Assembly: GCA_963573305.1 (NCBI GenBank) | Contig: OY754329.1 | Location: forward strand, 131,923,422-131,987,421 | Source: Pyrrhosoma nymphula | Lineage: Eukaryota > Arthropoda > Insecta > Odonata > Coenagrionidae | Reading direction: 5' to 3' | Length of the DNA stretch: 64,000 bases | Shown here: piece after piece, positions 1 to 12,129 of the stretch | Layout: each line of letters starts with the position of its first letter | How positions within the stretch are numbered: position 1 is the stretch's first letter | The notes under the pieces: generated by a model | What the model was told of the DNA's origin: nothing | Database searches by the model: none | What the model saw: the letters and a program-made list of their open reading frames with translations, nothing else | Made by a program: the position numbers and the translations under genes

Positions 1-160
1 CTGAAAAGAAGTAATCTACATCTACAAAATACCCTGCAAGCCACCTCAGGGGTGTGTGGCAGGGGGTGAGTAATCACCAACATTTAATGAATGAGGGTAA
101 ATGTAGTAATGAGGGTATAAAAAGAAAAACCCTCGAATATCCTCTTTCTGTGAAGGCATG
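1..160 (-). repeat. 3' tail of a CR1/Jockey-like LINE, relic
   Basis: The plus strand reads as a diverged match to the 3' end of the LINE at 60063-61816. Both begin with an ATCTACATCTA stretch, followed by a CC(C)TGCAAGCC(A/G)CCTCA block and a G-rich stretch. As in that LINE, the element would run on the minus strand. No coding sequence remains. The call rests on similarity within the window only. Confidence 0.6.
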
Positions 161-1960
161 AATGCTTCTCTCGCTAATATGTACGACAGTATGAGAAAAA
201 AATCAAACAAAAATTAGTTTTCCATACAAGTGAATACGAAGGATCTGGTGATATCCCGGCGAATTGTATGAGTGAATTCTTCCGGGTCATGAGCCTTCGA
301 TTCCTGGCCCGGTTGGAAACCTGAGAAGATTTTACTCATGCTAGTAAAATATTTCCATTAAGGAAACCAGAAATGCTATTTTATACTTACCGTGAAAACG
401 CGCCTTTTTATTGAATGCGATTCCTGATGACGTCAACGTTGTCAAGCGCGCACGTTTTTTGCATGGAATCTCATGATGAAGCAACCCCATTTGTCGAATA
501 AATTTGGTCCTGTCTACCTAAGCACACGAGAACTTCACATAAATATATATTTTTGTAATGCATATCCTCCACTGTACCCAACAGGCATCTCCTCGAGCCG
601 GATGTGACCAAACGTGCAACCGTAAGGCAGGCGGCACGGAATCCATGGTTCAGGCATATCACACGAAAATTGGAAGTAACTGAGCAGCCGGCTTACCACC
701 GAGGACGGCATGGGGCGGGGGATGGGTGCGTCCAAGCCTGATTGAAGGATACACTCTCTGTCTTGTGGAAGAAAAACTTCATGCTTCCCTTGATGTATTA
801 TGGCCCGACGGTTGAATTGTAAGCACAGCTTTCATGCTTTTGAGTGAAAATAAACTGGAATGCTTCAAGGACCTACAATACTAATCTTCATTACACTTTT
901 TATTCTCCAGATGTTTTTGTTGTAATACTCTACAGTCCATCCATTATGAAAGCGCAGTTAAGGCTCTCAGTATCTTTATAGGACTGACTTGTACCGGCGC
1001 ATATACCTAGACGTTTTAAATTTCACTGGTTTAAACCAGTTACTGGCCGGCGTAAAAGCGCTTACAATTAGTGTATTTTTCTAAGCACATCACTGAACTG
1101 CATACTGGCGGACGGTGTGTTTTATGCAAATGGTTATGTTGTATGCATGTGGTATCATACTCCCTTATGTGTAGAGATTTTTAATGAAGACACGCTTCCG
1201 GTGATCCGATAAATTAATAATTTAAAGTGATTCACAAATGAATATTTCTACCCATGGCTAAATAATAAGAGTAATTTGCTTTTAAGTTCTCTTATTACTG
1301 CCCTCTATCCGATTTTACTTTGAATATAATATCACTTAGCGACCACATCGAAACTCCAGTTTACGTCATACTATCGTTTCAGGAAGCTGTGAAACTTTCC
1401 CTGTAACCAACAGCACAAGTGGGCAAATTTCTGCGAAATTATTTAACGTCATTTCACGACCAAGACGCTTTAACGTCCGGCGGAGTTAATTGATGGGATG
1501 GGATCCGGTTAGTGCGATGGCTAGAGTATTTGTTTCCCATCCCGAGGGCCCCTTTTTGGATCCCTGTGAGGTGAAGTGGGGGCTTCGTGGAGAACTATTC
1601 AAGTGTAGTATCTACTCCGGCCGTTGGATGAGCCGTCGACTGGGCGCCTATCGTTAAGGACGGGATTACGACCGACGTTTCCTGGCGTGATGGAGATAGA
1701 CGGTGGCGTACGCGAACTTTGGTGCTTGTGACTTAGTAGTACACATTACGATGGCCGGACGTTAACGTCGCCATCGACGGACAATGAGCGAACCTTGTCA
1801 AAGTAACTTTTCCGTTACGCTACGTTACCAGCAGCCAATCAGATGAGATCTTTTTTTCTATATTTACTAAATTTCGTTTCTAGATTGTCCATATTACTTT
1901 ATAACTGAGCAATGAAACATACTTATCCTTCTTAGAGCATTTTTTGGCAGTATTGTGAGC
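161..1960. other. Intergenic, no gene seen
   Basis: No ORF here looks like a real protein. Around 1505-1570 there is a GC-richer patch with a tRNA A-box-like string (TAGTGCGATGG) and no convincing B box; it could be a SINE fragment. Nothing else is supportable. Confidence 0.5.
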
Positions 1961-2463
1961 CAGTGGCGGATACATATGGGGGGCGCGCGCCCCCCCTTGC
2001 GGGGCCGCCCGCATTGCCGCCCCCTCCAGTCATCCCGCACGCTATTCGTTCGTGTCTTTCGTCAGTCGACTCTGAGTCGAGTTATTGAGTAGTTGTACTT
2101 TCTTATGTAGCACGCGCGCGCGTCATCGTATTTTATACGTTTCTGTAAGAGACATAGATAGTTAACCTACGAGAAAAGTCGCGGCCATTCTAGTGATCTC
2201 GATACGTTTTTCTGTCTGGCATTTGTTCGAGAGAAGTCGCGAATATTCTGCTTTTTGTATTTGTTCACACTCCTTAAAAGTCTGGAAGCGAACATTCTGG
2301 CACCGAATGTTCTTGAAACAACCGAGATACATATATAAGGGAAGTATAATCGCTGCCAGGCTAGATTTTCTAAAGCCTACAGGCTATTTGAAAGTCTACA
2401 ATCGTCGCGATAACTTGCGCCCCCCCCCCCCCCCCCCTTGAGTTTTTTCTGTGTCCACCACTG
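1961..2463. mobile_element. hAT-like MITE with CAGTGGYGGAYACA ends
   Basis: The left end CAGTGGCGGATACA is inverted at the right end as TGTGTCCACCACTG (12 of 14 match). Flanking 8-mers TTGTGAGC (1953-1960) and TTGTAGGC (2464-2471) agree at 6 of 8 positions, as expected of an old 8-bp hAT target duplication. A G-run lies just inside the left end and a long C-run just inside the right end, so the interior can fold. The interior has no transposase. Confidence 0.6.
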
Positions 2464-4870
2464 TTGTAGGCGGATTCTTTATATTTTGTTTTTAAAATAT
2501 AAAAATAAACAGTCACTTCGCAACCATTTACTACTCCGTTTGCAAAAACGGTAAATAATGGTCGTTGATCCATATGATCGTTACTCCCGTCAATCGTTAT
2601 GCACTCCTTGACGGGAAGGCAACAAAAATCTAACTCCACCGTCTGCTAACGTCACGTCTGATAGCGTCGGTCTATACCGCAAATGACCCAAGCTGTCGGT
2701 CGCCTCCCCAAATAACTAAACAGCCAAATGAAGGGGGCCCAGTAAAACACATTCCCAAGTCACAATGGACAAGGCGGCATAAGTCTGAGAACATCACCAG
2801 AAAAACCACGGTCCCCAACGTCCCTGCTCCACGGATCCACCATCTTTCATTCCCGGTTGAGTCACATCTGTGACTACTGTTGGCTGGCAAGCATCAAGAT
2901 CACGGGTTCACGTGGACATTAAGGTACCAGGGATTCGATTCTCAACTTGAAAAGTCACTGCACAAGCCCTTCTATTTAATGCCTCCAATTCAGTGGAGTG
3001 AGATGGCTAGGTCATGCCCACAGAATAAGTGACAACACATTGATAAAAAAGGAATATGGATGAAATGATCAAACTCCTAAGAAGATATAGTGAATATTCA
3101 ATCTATAAGCGATGAAATGATCAAACTCATTAGAAGATATAGTGAAACTGAAGTGATCTAATTCCACGGTCGTGAAATGATGAGTAGGTACTACAAATAT
3201 ACCCTGCCGACGAACGATGAAGATAGGGCTTTTTTTATCGTATTGACTTTATTTGAATGGATGTTTTAATGCTATTTATAATTAAATTTATTGTTAACCA
3301 TGAACGTACAGGTAGGTCGTCAATTGCCTTCGATCATTTTAAACTAATATAAGCTACTATTTAGGAACACAAAGGAAGGAGGAATTATAGGGAACTACAA
3401 AAGAAATCCGGGTGCTATACCAGCGGATTGACATGTTGGATATTTTTACCCCCACACTACATATATATGATGGAAAAAAACAGGTTCAAGAGTTCTTCCC
3501 TCCCTCGCACTATTCACGGCTACAGCACGATCAGATCAAGACACCAATTCTACCATAAACACGCATCACTAATCATCCCTTACCTCCCCCTAACCCCTCC
3601 ATGTGTCTTAAGCCCCTGCGCCTGCTCACGGGGAAGAACGAAGACGAGACTGTCGTTATCGCCGTTATTGTCTCCCCCGTCAACAAAGTAAAAGGTAGAA
3701 GAATATTTATGGAAAAACCACCGTGCAAAATTTTTAATAATAAAGGTAACGTCTACAAAAACTCCAAACGCACATCCATCAATGCAGGGGGGATCCAGGG
3801 AGCAATCTTGGAGGGGGGGGGGGGGGAATTTGGAACATTTGTATGAGGGTATGGGTCTGTGCATGCACGCGAATTCCTGCGCCTGCGTGCTATTTATTTA
3901 TTTAACGGATTACACCATTTACAAAGAAAAGACTCAAGTGATTTTCTCCGATAATGAGTATAAAAAAGGTAAATATATGTATATAAATTAACAATGACAC
4001 ATTGAACTTAAATGCATAATTGCTGAAAAGACAAAATTAATGGAACAGATAAATATACAAGTAAGACATAAACAGTGAGAACAAGGAACTATTAAATGAA
4101 AAACACAAAGCAAAAACAATTAAACATAATAAATATAAGTCAACAAAGTAATAAATATATCATGGAGACACACGAACAAAACACAAAGATGAAAAGAGCC
4201 ATAATAATAATAACAAATTTTAACAGTAATTACATGGTAATGGAATGGAATTTTTAACTTTTCTTTTGAAAGAAGATACACACATACAAGGTCAAGGGTA
4301 ATATGTGTCCGTAATTTTTTGGTCGTTTTTACATGCAATTACCCATAAGGGAAATTAAGAAACCACTAAGAAAGAATTTCCTGCGTTCCGTCGGAAAGAA
4401 CCTACGTGCCAAAGATTGTATGCTACGTACATACTTGTCGTGAATATAACGAAACGTAATCAAATTTACAAAGTTTAAAAATACACCGAACACGTTAAAT
4501 CAATATATTTTTAATTAAAGTTATTTGACAACAATAAAAATCGGGAGCATGAAAAAAAAACAACCTGTTTTCGGATGGCACAAGGACGAATTTCTTTTCA
4601 ACATTTCAAACAATAAATCATTTTATTGACTCTCGTAAATATTTCGACAACATGCGTATTCCAAGAGAAGTTACATGTTAAAGTCAAGCCGAGGATTAGA
4701 ACTGAATTTTTGAAAGGGATAACTTGTTTGTCGAAGATTTTAATGAGCATGTTAAAATCAGCATTACCTATATCTTAATTTTACTACCTGAATAATGGAT
4801 TTTTATGGATGGAATAATGGAACGCGTTTTAGGACCTATACGGGATACTACGAGATAAAATAACAGAAGG
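2464..4870. other. Intergenic with a short 52-bp tandem repeat
   Basis: No gene is recognised. A 52-bp unit beginning GATGAAATGATCAAACTC starts at 3059 and is repeated, partly, from 3111. A run of G at about 3814-3828 resembles the ends of the G-run MITEs found elsewhere. The stretch 3950-4870 is AT-rich and featureless. Confidence 0.5.
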
Positions 4871-5090
4871 GATGTGAATGAATTCTTCACGGGTTTCCCA
4901 CCAGGTGAGATGTTCAGCCAGAGCCGACGTTTCAATGGCTAACTCTGCCATCGTCCTCAGGTCGTTGAGTGACTCACTCACATCGTCCTCACTCAACGTC
5001 CTGAGGACGATGGCAGAGTTAGCCATTGAAACGTCGGCTCTGGCTGAACATCTCACCTGGTGGGAAACCCGTGAAGAATTCATTCACATC
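4871..5090. repeat. 220-bp near-perfect palindrome, Penelope-type tails
   Basis: The sequence from GATGTGAATGAATTC (4871) to GAATTCATTCACATC (5090) reads almost identically on both strands. The arms are about 100 bp and the asymmetric centre is only about 14 bases. Each arm read outward has CCTGAGGACGATGGC, a short loop, GCCATTGAAACGTCGG, then CACCTGGTGGGAAACCCGTG. The block AACCTGGTGGAATACCCGTG is shared with the inverted pair at 19828-20037. Both strands are open as a shadow ORF only because of the symmetry. I interpret it as two Penelope-like element tails joined head to head. Confidence 0.75.
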
Positions 5091-7749
5091 GTGCGCCAGG
5101 AAAGCACCAAGTCTTACACAACAGAAGGGATATATTATGTATTTATTTATTTGAAAAGTTGATCACATACAGCATTTCTGCCAATTTACAGTGACATAGT
5201 AACAAGATAAAAAATGGGTATCCGTAAGAGGTGTAACAAAAAAAGGTGTATAGCTATGATGTAGTTATGCACTGAGTAGTATTTAAAATAAGTACTAATA
5301 CTTACCATACTTCATACACGTACTGTAATACTGGTAATGCTGTTAAGTAAGTCACTGGCATGCAGAGATCCGTGAGTATAGTAGTACTCGATAGCTGTGA
5401 GGAGAAGTATCAAATCCAGCATACACACGGTGTAGCTCGACCTTTCGGCCGATTTATCGTCCCTCTAGCAATGTACTTGGACGTGTCTTCTAATGGTGCC
5501 TAGGAGTATATAATCTTTGGTGCCTAGCTTTCCCGGGGAATTCACCCCCATCTCCCTTGCCACGGGAGAAAAAGGAAAACAATGTGATACATTTACATTG
5601 TTAAAATGGGCAGCAGAGTTCGGTCGGCATATTACGCCTCACGCGACGGAAAAAACCCGTCGCTAGGAAAACGTACCAATCTGGTAAACTCCAGTAAAAC
5701 TTAAATCCACTTATTGTTAGATGACGAAACGAAAATGATTAATCTGTCCGCGCGGTAAAATAAAACAAACACGTTTAGGTAGACGCCCAAGACGAGGTGC
5801 CGAAGGAGACGTCAACGGGACAAAACAAAGTAACACATTCAGGGAACATGATTGCATCTACGCGCGGCAAAGAGCGAATGAGACCGCGTTAGCGCCCAAA
5901 TGCTCACAGTCAGTCAGCAACCAACAAACTTTAAATGCCGTGTGTTAACCCGCGCCAGCTACTAGGGAAATGAGCCCATACTTCAGGGGGGTACATGAGG
6001 GGTCAGAGGAGGCTGTTTGAAACAAAGTGACCGGCACACGCCAGAGATCCCTTGCTTGTAAAGCGATGGGGGAAGCAGCTTTGCAAGAGACGTAGGCAGG
6101 TGGCTAGGTAAGACAAAAATGGGATAGACGAAGCCTCAACTGTGACTCATCTCCTCTCGGTTGGATTCTGGTCTTCCGCTGCCCAACTCGAAATGCCCGT
6201 AACAACTCGTTACCGAAAAACACAGTTCATGCTCGTTGGAGAGTGAGCTTTTTTCTAGCATAACGATGCTATTAAGTTATAGGTATGTACAATGAAATTT
6301 ACAATTAAATCCTATGATTTTTCTTTAGCTCGTCGGTCATCTTGGAAGGGGGGGGGGAGAAAATTATCCCCTTTACACCCCCCCCCCGTGGATCCGCGAC
6401 TGCATCAATGTGAATTCCTAAGACGGTAAGTAGAAAAGTAATACTCATGCGAGTCTACTCTATTTCCTTTGAATTCTGCAGGTTTGGAACCAATTGGAAT
6501 AATAATGAAGACCAAAATACTTCGAAAGTTATGGGCGTGCCGATAATTGTGGCAAAACCCTTATAGATACTAATAAGGGATTGGAAGTATAGAACATATA
6601 CCGATTTATAGAAATCCAGTGGTGTATGTAAAATAAACCAACCCCACGATAGTTACGTAGGTACATCTAAAAATACACCGATTAATTTTTTAATTTTAGG
6701 CTAGGTGATGCTAACGGCTCACACGACCGGCTATTGTGAGATATCGGATGGAATCCCGGTCGAGCCAAATGATTTTTTCACGGCGAATTTCCTCGTTCTG
6801 CAGTTACAATTATTGAAATTATCATTGGGGCTTGAATTTTCCATCAGCTAATCATATTTGTACCGCGGATAGACTTTATTAGCACGCTATGGCCTAATTT
6901 TATCAACTCTCGTGAAATATTTTCTCGGCAAGTCACCCGAAGTTAAAACGTTCTCCTATCGATAACCCTCACGTCTACTAACTAGCAGTCTGCTCTTGTA
7001 AACATAACCCAACTCTCAGTTAGCAAAAAGGCTAAGTCATATTACGGTTAACATTAACCAGGAATTATAAAACCGGGCCTATATGCCTTATATACGATTG
7101 CAATTTTCATTACCGCTCTCACTTTTGTTCCTCCGTAACGAAAAAAATTGTTCAGCCACGAACAAGTTCATTCACATAAGCTTGTCAAGAATTATATGAA
7201 AATTTCCAACAACGCCAAGAAAAACAGTGCAGAGCCTGATATTGTATCTTAGGCAGAAGATTCCCATTTTCTTCAACTAGAGTATAATGTCGACAGTGGC
7301 AGTGTCGAATGGAGAGAGTGCAAAGAGGAAATGAGATTTTCCTGATGCAAGTAAGATAATTAAAAGGCCAGTATGTTCCTCAAGTTGTTTTCACAGTTTT
7401 ACTTGCGGTAACCAAGGAAAAATTACGTATTAACTACCCGCAGTGCTTCATTTCAGCCGGAGCGCTGTTCCGGTACTTCTTGTCATATCGAAGCGGACCT
7501 TTTTCTCAGTTTATTCAATCAAGCTGTGGGGTATTCCATGCTCCCAGGCCCTCTGATGCTACATTGCTCCGATAATTCTAAACTGTTATTAATCCCTGAC
7601 TACCGAGTACCTCCTTGTGGAGTGCTTTGGGAGTAAAACTCCTTACATCTCCAAGACCAAAACAAAAATGTTAAATACAAGGCTTTAGGGGATAGTAAAA
7701 CAATAAAGGGTAAAAATGATGGTACATTAAAGAAAGAATGCATAGCCAA
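5091..7749. other. Intergenic, unresolved repeats
   Basis: No convincing coding sequence. G-run and C-run sequence at about 6348-6390, followed by GTGGATCCGCGACTG, looks like the end of a G-run MITE. The rest shows nothing I can assign. Confidence 0.45.
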
Positions 7750-8025
7750 GAGCGTAAACAGGAGGGGGGGGCGATAGGGGCGATCGCCCCCCCCCCCCAA
7801 AGATGGAGGAAAAGCTCAATTTTAATATCATACATTCAAATTTTGATAAATGCAAATCAAATCAAGCGCGCGTAATCCGTTTTGATGTATAGTGGGTAAA
7901 GTCCTTATTAAAGGTACGTTTTCCAAGGAACAACATTGGCGATCATCACTGGTAAGAATCGCCGAGGGGAGGGGAGGGGCACAAATACTAACCCCCGAGC
8001 CCCCCCCCAAGAGCTTTCCCTTGAT
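7750..8025 (-). mobile_element. G-run MITE, inverted copy of the 48637 element
   Basis: The reverse complement of this block matches 48637-48907 along its length: a G-run end, the GGCGATCATCACT region near 7940, the AAGTCCTTATT and ACATTCAAAT tracts, and a GGGGCGATCG end. Diverged, non-coding and clearly the same family. The outer termini are too degraded here to define a target duplication. Confidence 0.6.
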
Positions 8026-9488
8026 AGCTTGAGTACATTTTTAATCAGAATAAGTTTTGATGAACACGGATTGGATTAACCGGGAATAATCACGATTCCC
8101 TCACGAAATATCTTTCAAAAGCCATCTCCTGACTAAAACTTTCACGTCAGTGCTTCGTTGGAATAGTCGTTTTTCAATTCCATCGGTATACAGAGGGATT
8201 CCACTGAATATACAGAGCCTGAAGATCAATTATAGTCGGGTAGGTATCGAACAAGGATCTTTGATTGACAAACATGTTGTGATTGCACACATTTTCACTA
8301 TCTTGCCAGCTGCGTCACTATAATAGTTTTCAATGGCGCTCTTACCCGCTATCTCACGATATATTTGGAAATACCAAATTTATCGAGATCAGAAGCATCT
8401 TACGCATGTAGGCAATAAAACCAGAGAGACAGCATCGGCTTCTAACACTAATCCATTGGAGGAATAAGGTTTCCAAAAGCGTCTAGCATATAACCGGAAT
8501 TTAGCGGGTCATTAGTAAACTATTGGCACTTTAAAAATATTGTAGGACTTCATTGATTTTACTCTTGTCCAACCCAACCATTGTTAACCTAAACTGCCTT
8601 TTTTCTATGGTTGCTTGCGTCAGAATAAAATAAAACAAGGGGCACTTTTCGATCATAAAGATGCCTTTTCAAGGCCGATCGTGTAGGTTTTAGTACTGTG
8701 CACCATCGATTAGGAAAGGAGAGCGTGTCACTACAAGCGTACCCTGTTGTAAGCGTACCCTGTTGACTGTCCCTAAACACACCACGAGTACTTCTTATGG
8801 GCCGCTCCTAAAAGACATAGGTATGTAGTCAGGGCCGTTCAGGCACGGGCCTCATAGACCGCTAATTCTAGGGACGGCAGAAATTGGAGGGTGAGGAAGC
8901 CTTCACCTTTCCGCATTGCATTAAAGCCACGGATCTCCAGTGCATGTTTTGTTTACTTTGAGCTCAGAAACTTATTCAGGATCCGAAAAGAAACACAATT
9001 TTGTCTTGCGTATTTTGTGTGAAAATAGTACCTGTATTGTTCCTTTCCTTTAAAGTCAATTGACTTAGGGGTAGACGGGCGTTGCAGAAGAGTACGAATG
9101 ATCGGGACTGCACATCATATTCATTTGTCCGCACAGCTAACGAATAAACTTGATTAAGACGAAGCTTAATTCCATTCCTTTTGCGTAAACATAATTTTAT
9201 TTTAACAATATATACTTCAACATTTCACTGTCGCGTAAATTAGAGCCAATTCCAAATACATGATAGTAATCCCTCCCATTCATTCTTTGAACTCTTAATA
9301 ATAGCTAGTAAAATCCGTTTAAATTGCCAACATTCACAGATCATCTCATTAAAAGAGAACTTGGATCACTTAGCGCCCTCGATTCTGTTACCTATGTAAA
9401 CAATTGAATCAACAAATCCATATTTGTGCCCACCCCCACAAAGGCTTTCGTTAAACATCGATCGCATGTCCGGTATCCTATTTTCCAG
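8026..9488. other. Intergenic, no gene seen
   Basis: AT-rich sequence with only short, unconvincing ORFs. If the ORF that follows is a terminal exon, its upstream exons could be here, but I could not identify any. Confidence 0.4.
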
Positions 9489-10193
9489 CGACCCGTACCT
9501 ACAGGCGACGTCTCCGCGTGTTGGTCGAAGGCGCACCCTACCCACCCTACCCCCTCCCCATGTGATTCAGGGTTTGCGGAAGCTTCCAGCAGCAACGCAA
9601 TACGCGGAAATCCACTCTCCGTAAGTGCAGCCTTTGGATTCTTACTACAACTTCGGATGCGTCCAATGGGCGGCATCCGTTTTCCTCGCATAAACCTCGA
9701 CTACCTTCAGTTTGACGTGTGTTTTGGCAACAGATTATTTCATCGAAGGCCAATGGAGGTGGTTTCGCGAACGCCTACTAATTCACGCTACCCGGTACTT
9801 CCCGCGATACGGCCGACCAAGTCTAAGACTTTGATACCGCAGAAGATCCAAAACGACAAACCCCGTGGCGGGACCTCGTGTCAGCAAGCAAGCCGTCCTC
9901 CCCCCGTCCTTTCACCGCCCTCGCGAAGCAAACTCGTGCGGCAAGGAACTTACAGCGTTCTTGAGCCGAAGGTCGTGAAGGGACCGATGAAAGGGAATGG
10001 ACAAGGTCAGCGTGAAAATATTGCCAAGGAAGTTAATGCGAGTGCGGGTTGGAAGAATGCATCGTCGCCGGCCACAAATGTACGGCTACCTAAAATTAAA
10101 CGTCAAGTTCCGGTGGTGTCTGCGGAGAAAAATGCGCTCTGTGACAAAAGTAAACATTCACACAGAGGCCAATCGTTCTGGATAGATATGTGA
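9489..10193 (+). CDS. Unrecognised basic Pro/Ser-rich ORF, possible last exon
   Basis: An open frame of about 234 codons in a locally GC-richer patch. The frame is open from 9408, but the first plausible boundary is a good acceptor (pyrimidine-rich stretch ending TTTTCCAG) at 9488, which keeps the frame in phase 0; no in-frame ATG marks a start. The C-terminal two thirds are low in hydrophobics and rich in Lys, Pro and Ser, with an SRSKLVRQGTYSVLEPK motif. This reads like a disordered protein tail, and I do not recognise the family. The stop is TGA at 10191-10193. A polyadenylation signal AATAAA lies at 11271, so 10194-11300 could be 3' UTR. It could instead be a chance ORF in a GC-rich relic. 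Confidence 0.35.
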   Translation, partial: RPVPTGDVSACWSKAHPTHPTPSPCDSGFAEASSSNAIRGNPLSVSAAFGFLLQLRMRPMGGIRFPRINLDYLQFDVCFGNRLFHRRPMEVVSRTPTNSRYPVLPAIRPTKSKTLIPQKIQNDKPRGGTSCQQASRPPPVLSPPSRSKLVRQGTYSVLEPKVVKGPMKGNGQGQRENIAKEVNASAGWKNASSPATNVRLPKIKRQVPVVSAEKNALCDKSKHSHRGQSFWIDM

Positions 10194-11900
10194 AGGAAGA
10201 GTTGGTGAGACTCATTCATCAGGTTTTAACTCATGAAAATATTTAAAATAATACCTTACCTGAATCGATCGTAAGATGTCATTAAATTTACAATGCCTCA
10301 AATCTTGTGTTTATAACTTAGTTAATTGTGAAAGTGTGTGCACCAAAACGACCAAAACCTAATGCGAAATGCAAATTATGTTGCTAAGGTGAATCCATCG
10401 CAATGAAATGGATAAGCTGACTGAGTAAAGTGCTTTATAGCACAAAGCATATATTTTAAAAACAATAATGGTAATATATATTTCAAATTTTATGATTCAG
10501 TGGCCTTGGCTACTTAGAAAATGAAGAACAAGTGCATTAGTAAGTTTACTGGTATCCTCATTCATAATCAATGTCAAAAATAATTACTTCTCATTGAAAA
10601 GCATCATCTGCTTTTGGTTTTTCTGTTTATCCTAATGAATCAATGATGTCCAGACAATTACTTTAGGGATATAATCAAGCCTTTGCAGTTACTGCTATGG
10701 GTGGGATTCACTTCTAAGCATATTAAATTTCTTGCATGAATAATAGCATTAATCTTTATCTTTCTGGGTGAATTGAAAGCTTTTACAACTGAAAAGTATA
10801 ATCACTACCTAGAGCTAGATTTTCTCAGAGGATATTAAAAACCTGGAGTTGTTACCTATCAGCAAAAATTCAGCCATCAAGTTTCTTAGGTTTCAACTAC
10901 TACAGTGACAGCTGACCAAAACCTCACTGGACTTAAAACAGAGCCATCTGACTTATGAGGGACACAATTCATCAACTAGATTGACTTAGATAGTCAATGA
11001 ACACTTAGTACAAAATTAAGTCAAAAAAGCATGTTCAGAACCATTGGATTCACAGACATACCAAACACGATTATTTTGCTCACAACACACCAATGAAATT
11101 ATAATTATTTTAATTCTTAAAACCTATATAACAAACATCAGAGTTGAGTCATTCTCGACTCAACAGCAATTGAAACAGTGATTTCAAGAACAAATCTTTG
11201 AATCTGTGCACCTGTATTTACAGCTACACAGTACACTTGCAGGATCCATCTTTTGTAAACATAACGACTGAATAAATGATTATTGTGTAAGGGATTTAAA
11301 AACTTTGGTTTCAGCATGTGGTTTTACTACAATTTAGTTTTATGTCTCTCCAGAAAAATTTTGTTCTGAGTGCTTGGGAAGTTTTTGAAATCACCGTTTC
11401 AATTGGAAGATACAAAGGAAATTGATTCAGCTGAAGTCATCCAGAAAAATACTCCGTCTTACACAGAATATATATTATTGATACCAAGTTTGAAGAAAAT
11501 GACCCTTTGTAACAAAAAAATGGTACTTTGAAAAAAGGAAGCTTCTGAGGAAACTTGTATCATGTTCAATGAATATAAGACTTCTTCAACTGGAGTAAAT
11601 ACTCATGGAGACTGGAAATGCAAATACTCAGGAGTGGCTACAACAACAGATGCAAAGAGGTAAAATCATTTTATATAATTTATAGTAACAAGTTATAGGG
11701 TTTGCAAGGCCTACTCATGTGACTGGGTAGGTAGGCACCAAGCATGCAGACGCATGGGCTTTCTTGGTAAATCAAATACGTACACCACTTTCACTCCATG
11801 TAAAATATAAATTTCTACAACAAACTGATGCAGACCAAGAAAATTGATATATTTAAATTTTGTCAAATAATTTTTAAAGCACATAACCATCATTCACCAG
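10194..11900. other. AT-rich non-coding, possible 3' UTR
   Basis: No coding sequence. AATAAA occurs at 11271-11276, about 1.1 kb after the stop of the preceding ORF. No repeat was recognised. Confidence 0.35.
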
Positions 11901-12129
11901 TTGATTTATTTAAAAGTCAGGCATTTAAATTTTAAAAAGTCTTTCTTAATTAGCTTTATTGCAGTTTTATCATTAAAAAAAACTGACATATTGCACCTTA
12001 ACTTCCTAAATTTGACTCAAAATTATTGCTCTAAAATCATTGCTCACCAACTTTGCACACTAAATTTTTACTTCTTGATCACAGTTTTGAATGTTGAACA
12101 GTCATTTACAAGGTAATTTATAGAAATTC

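Noticed and set aside
1505..1570. tRNA-like sequence with an A-box-like string
   Set aside because: No convincing B box and no cloverleaf; at most a SINE relic.
4829..5162. Two ORFs on opposite strands encoding almost the same protein
   Set aside because: Both are the two readings of the palindrome; neither has a family or gene context.
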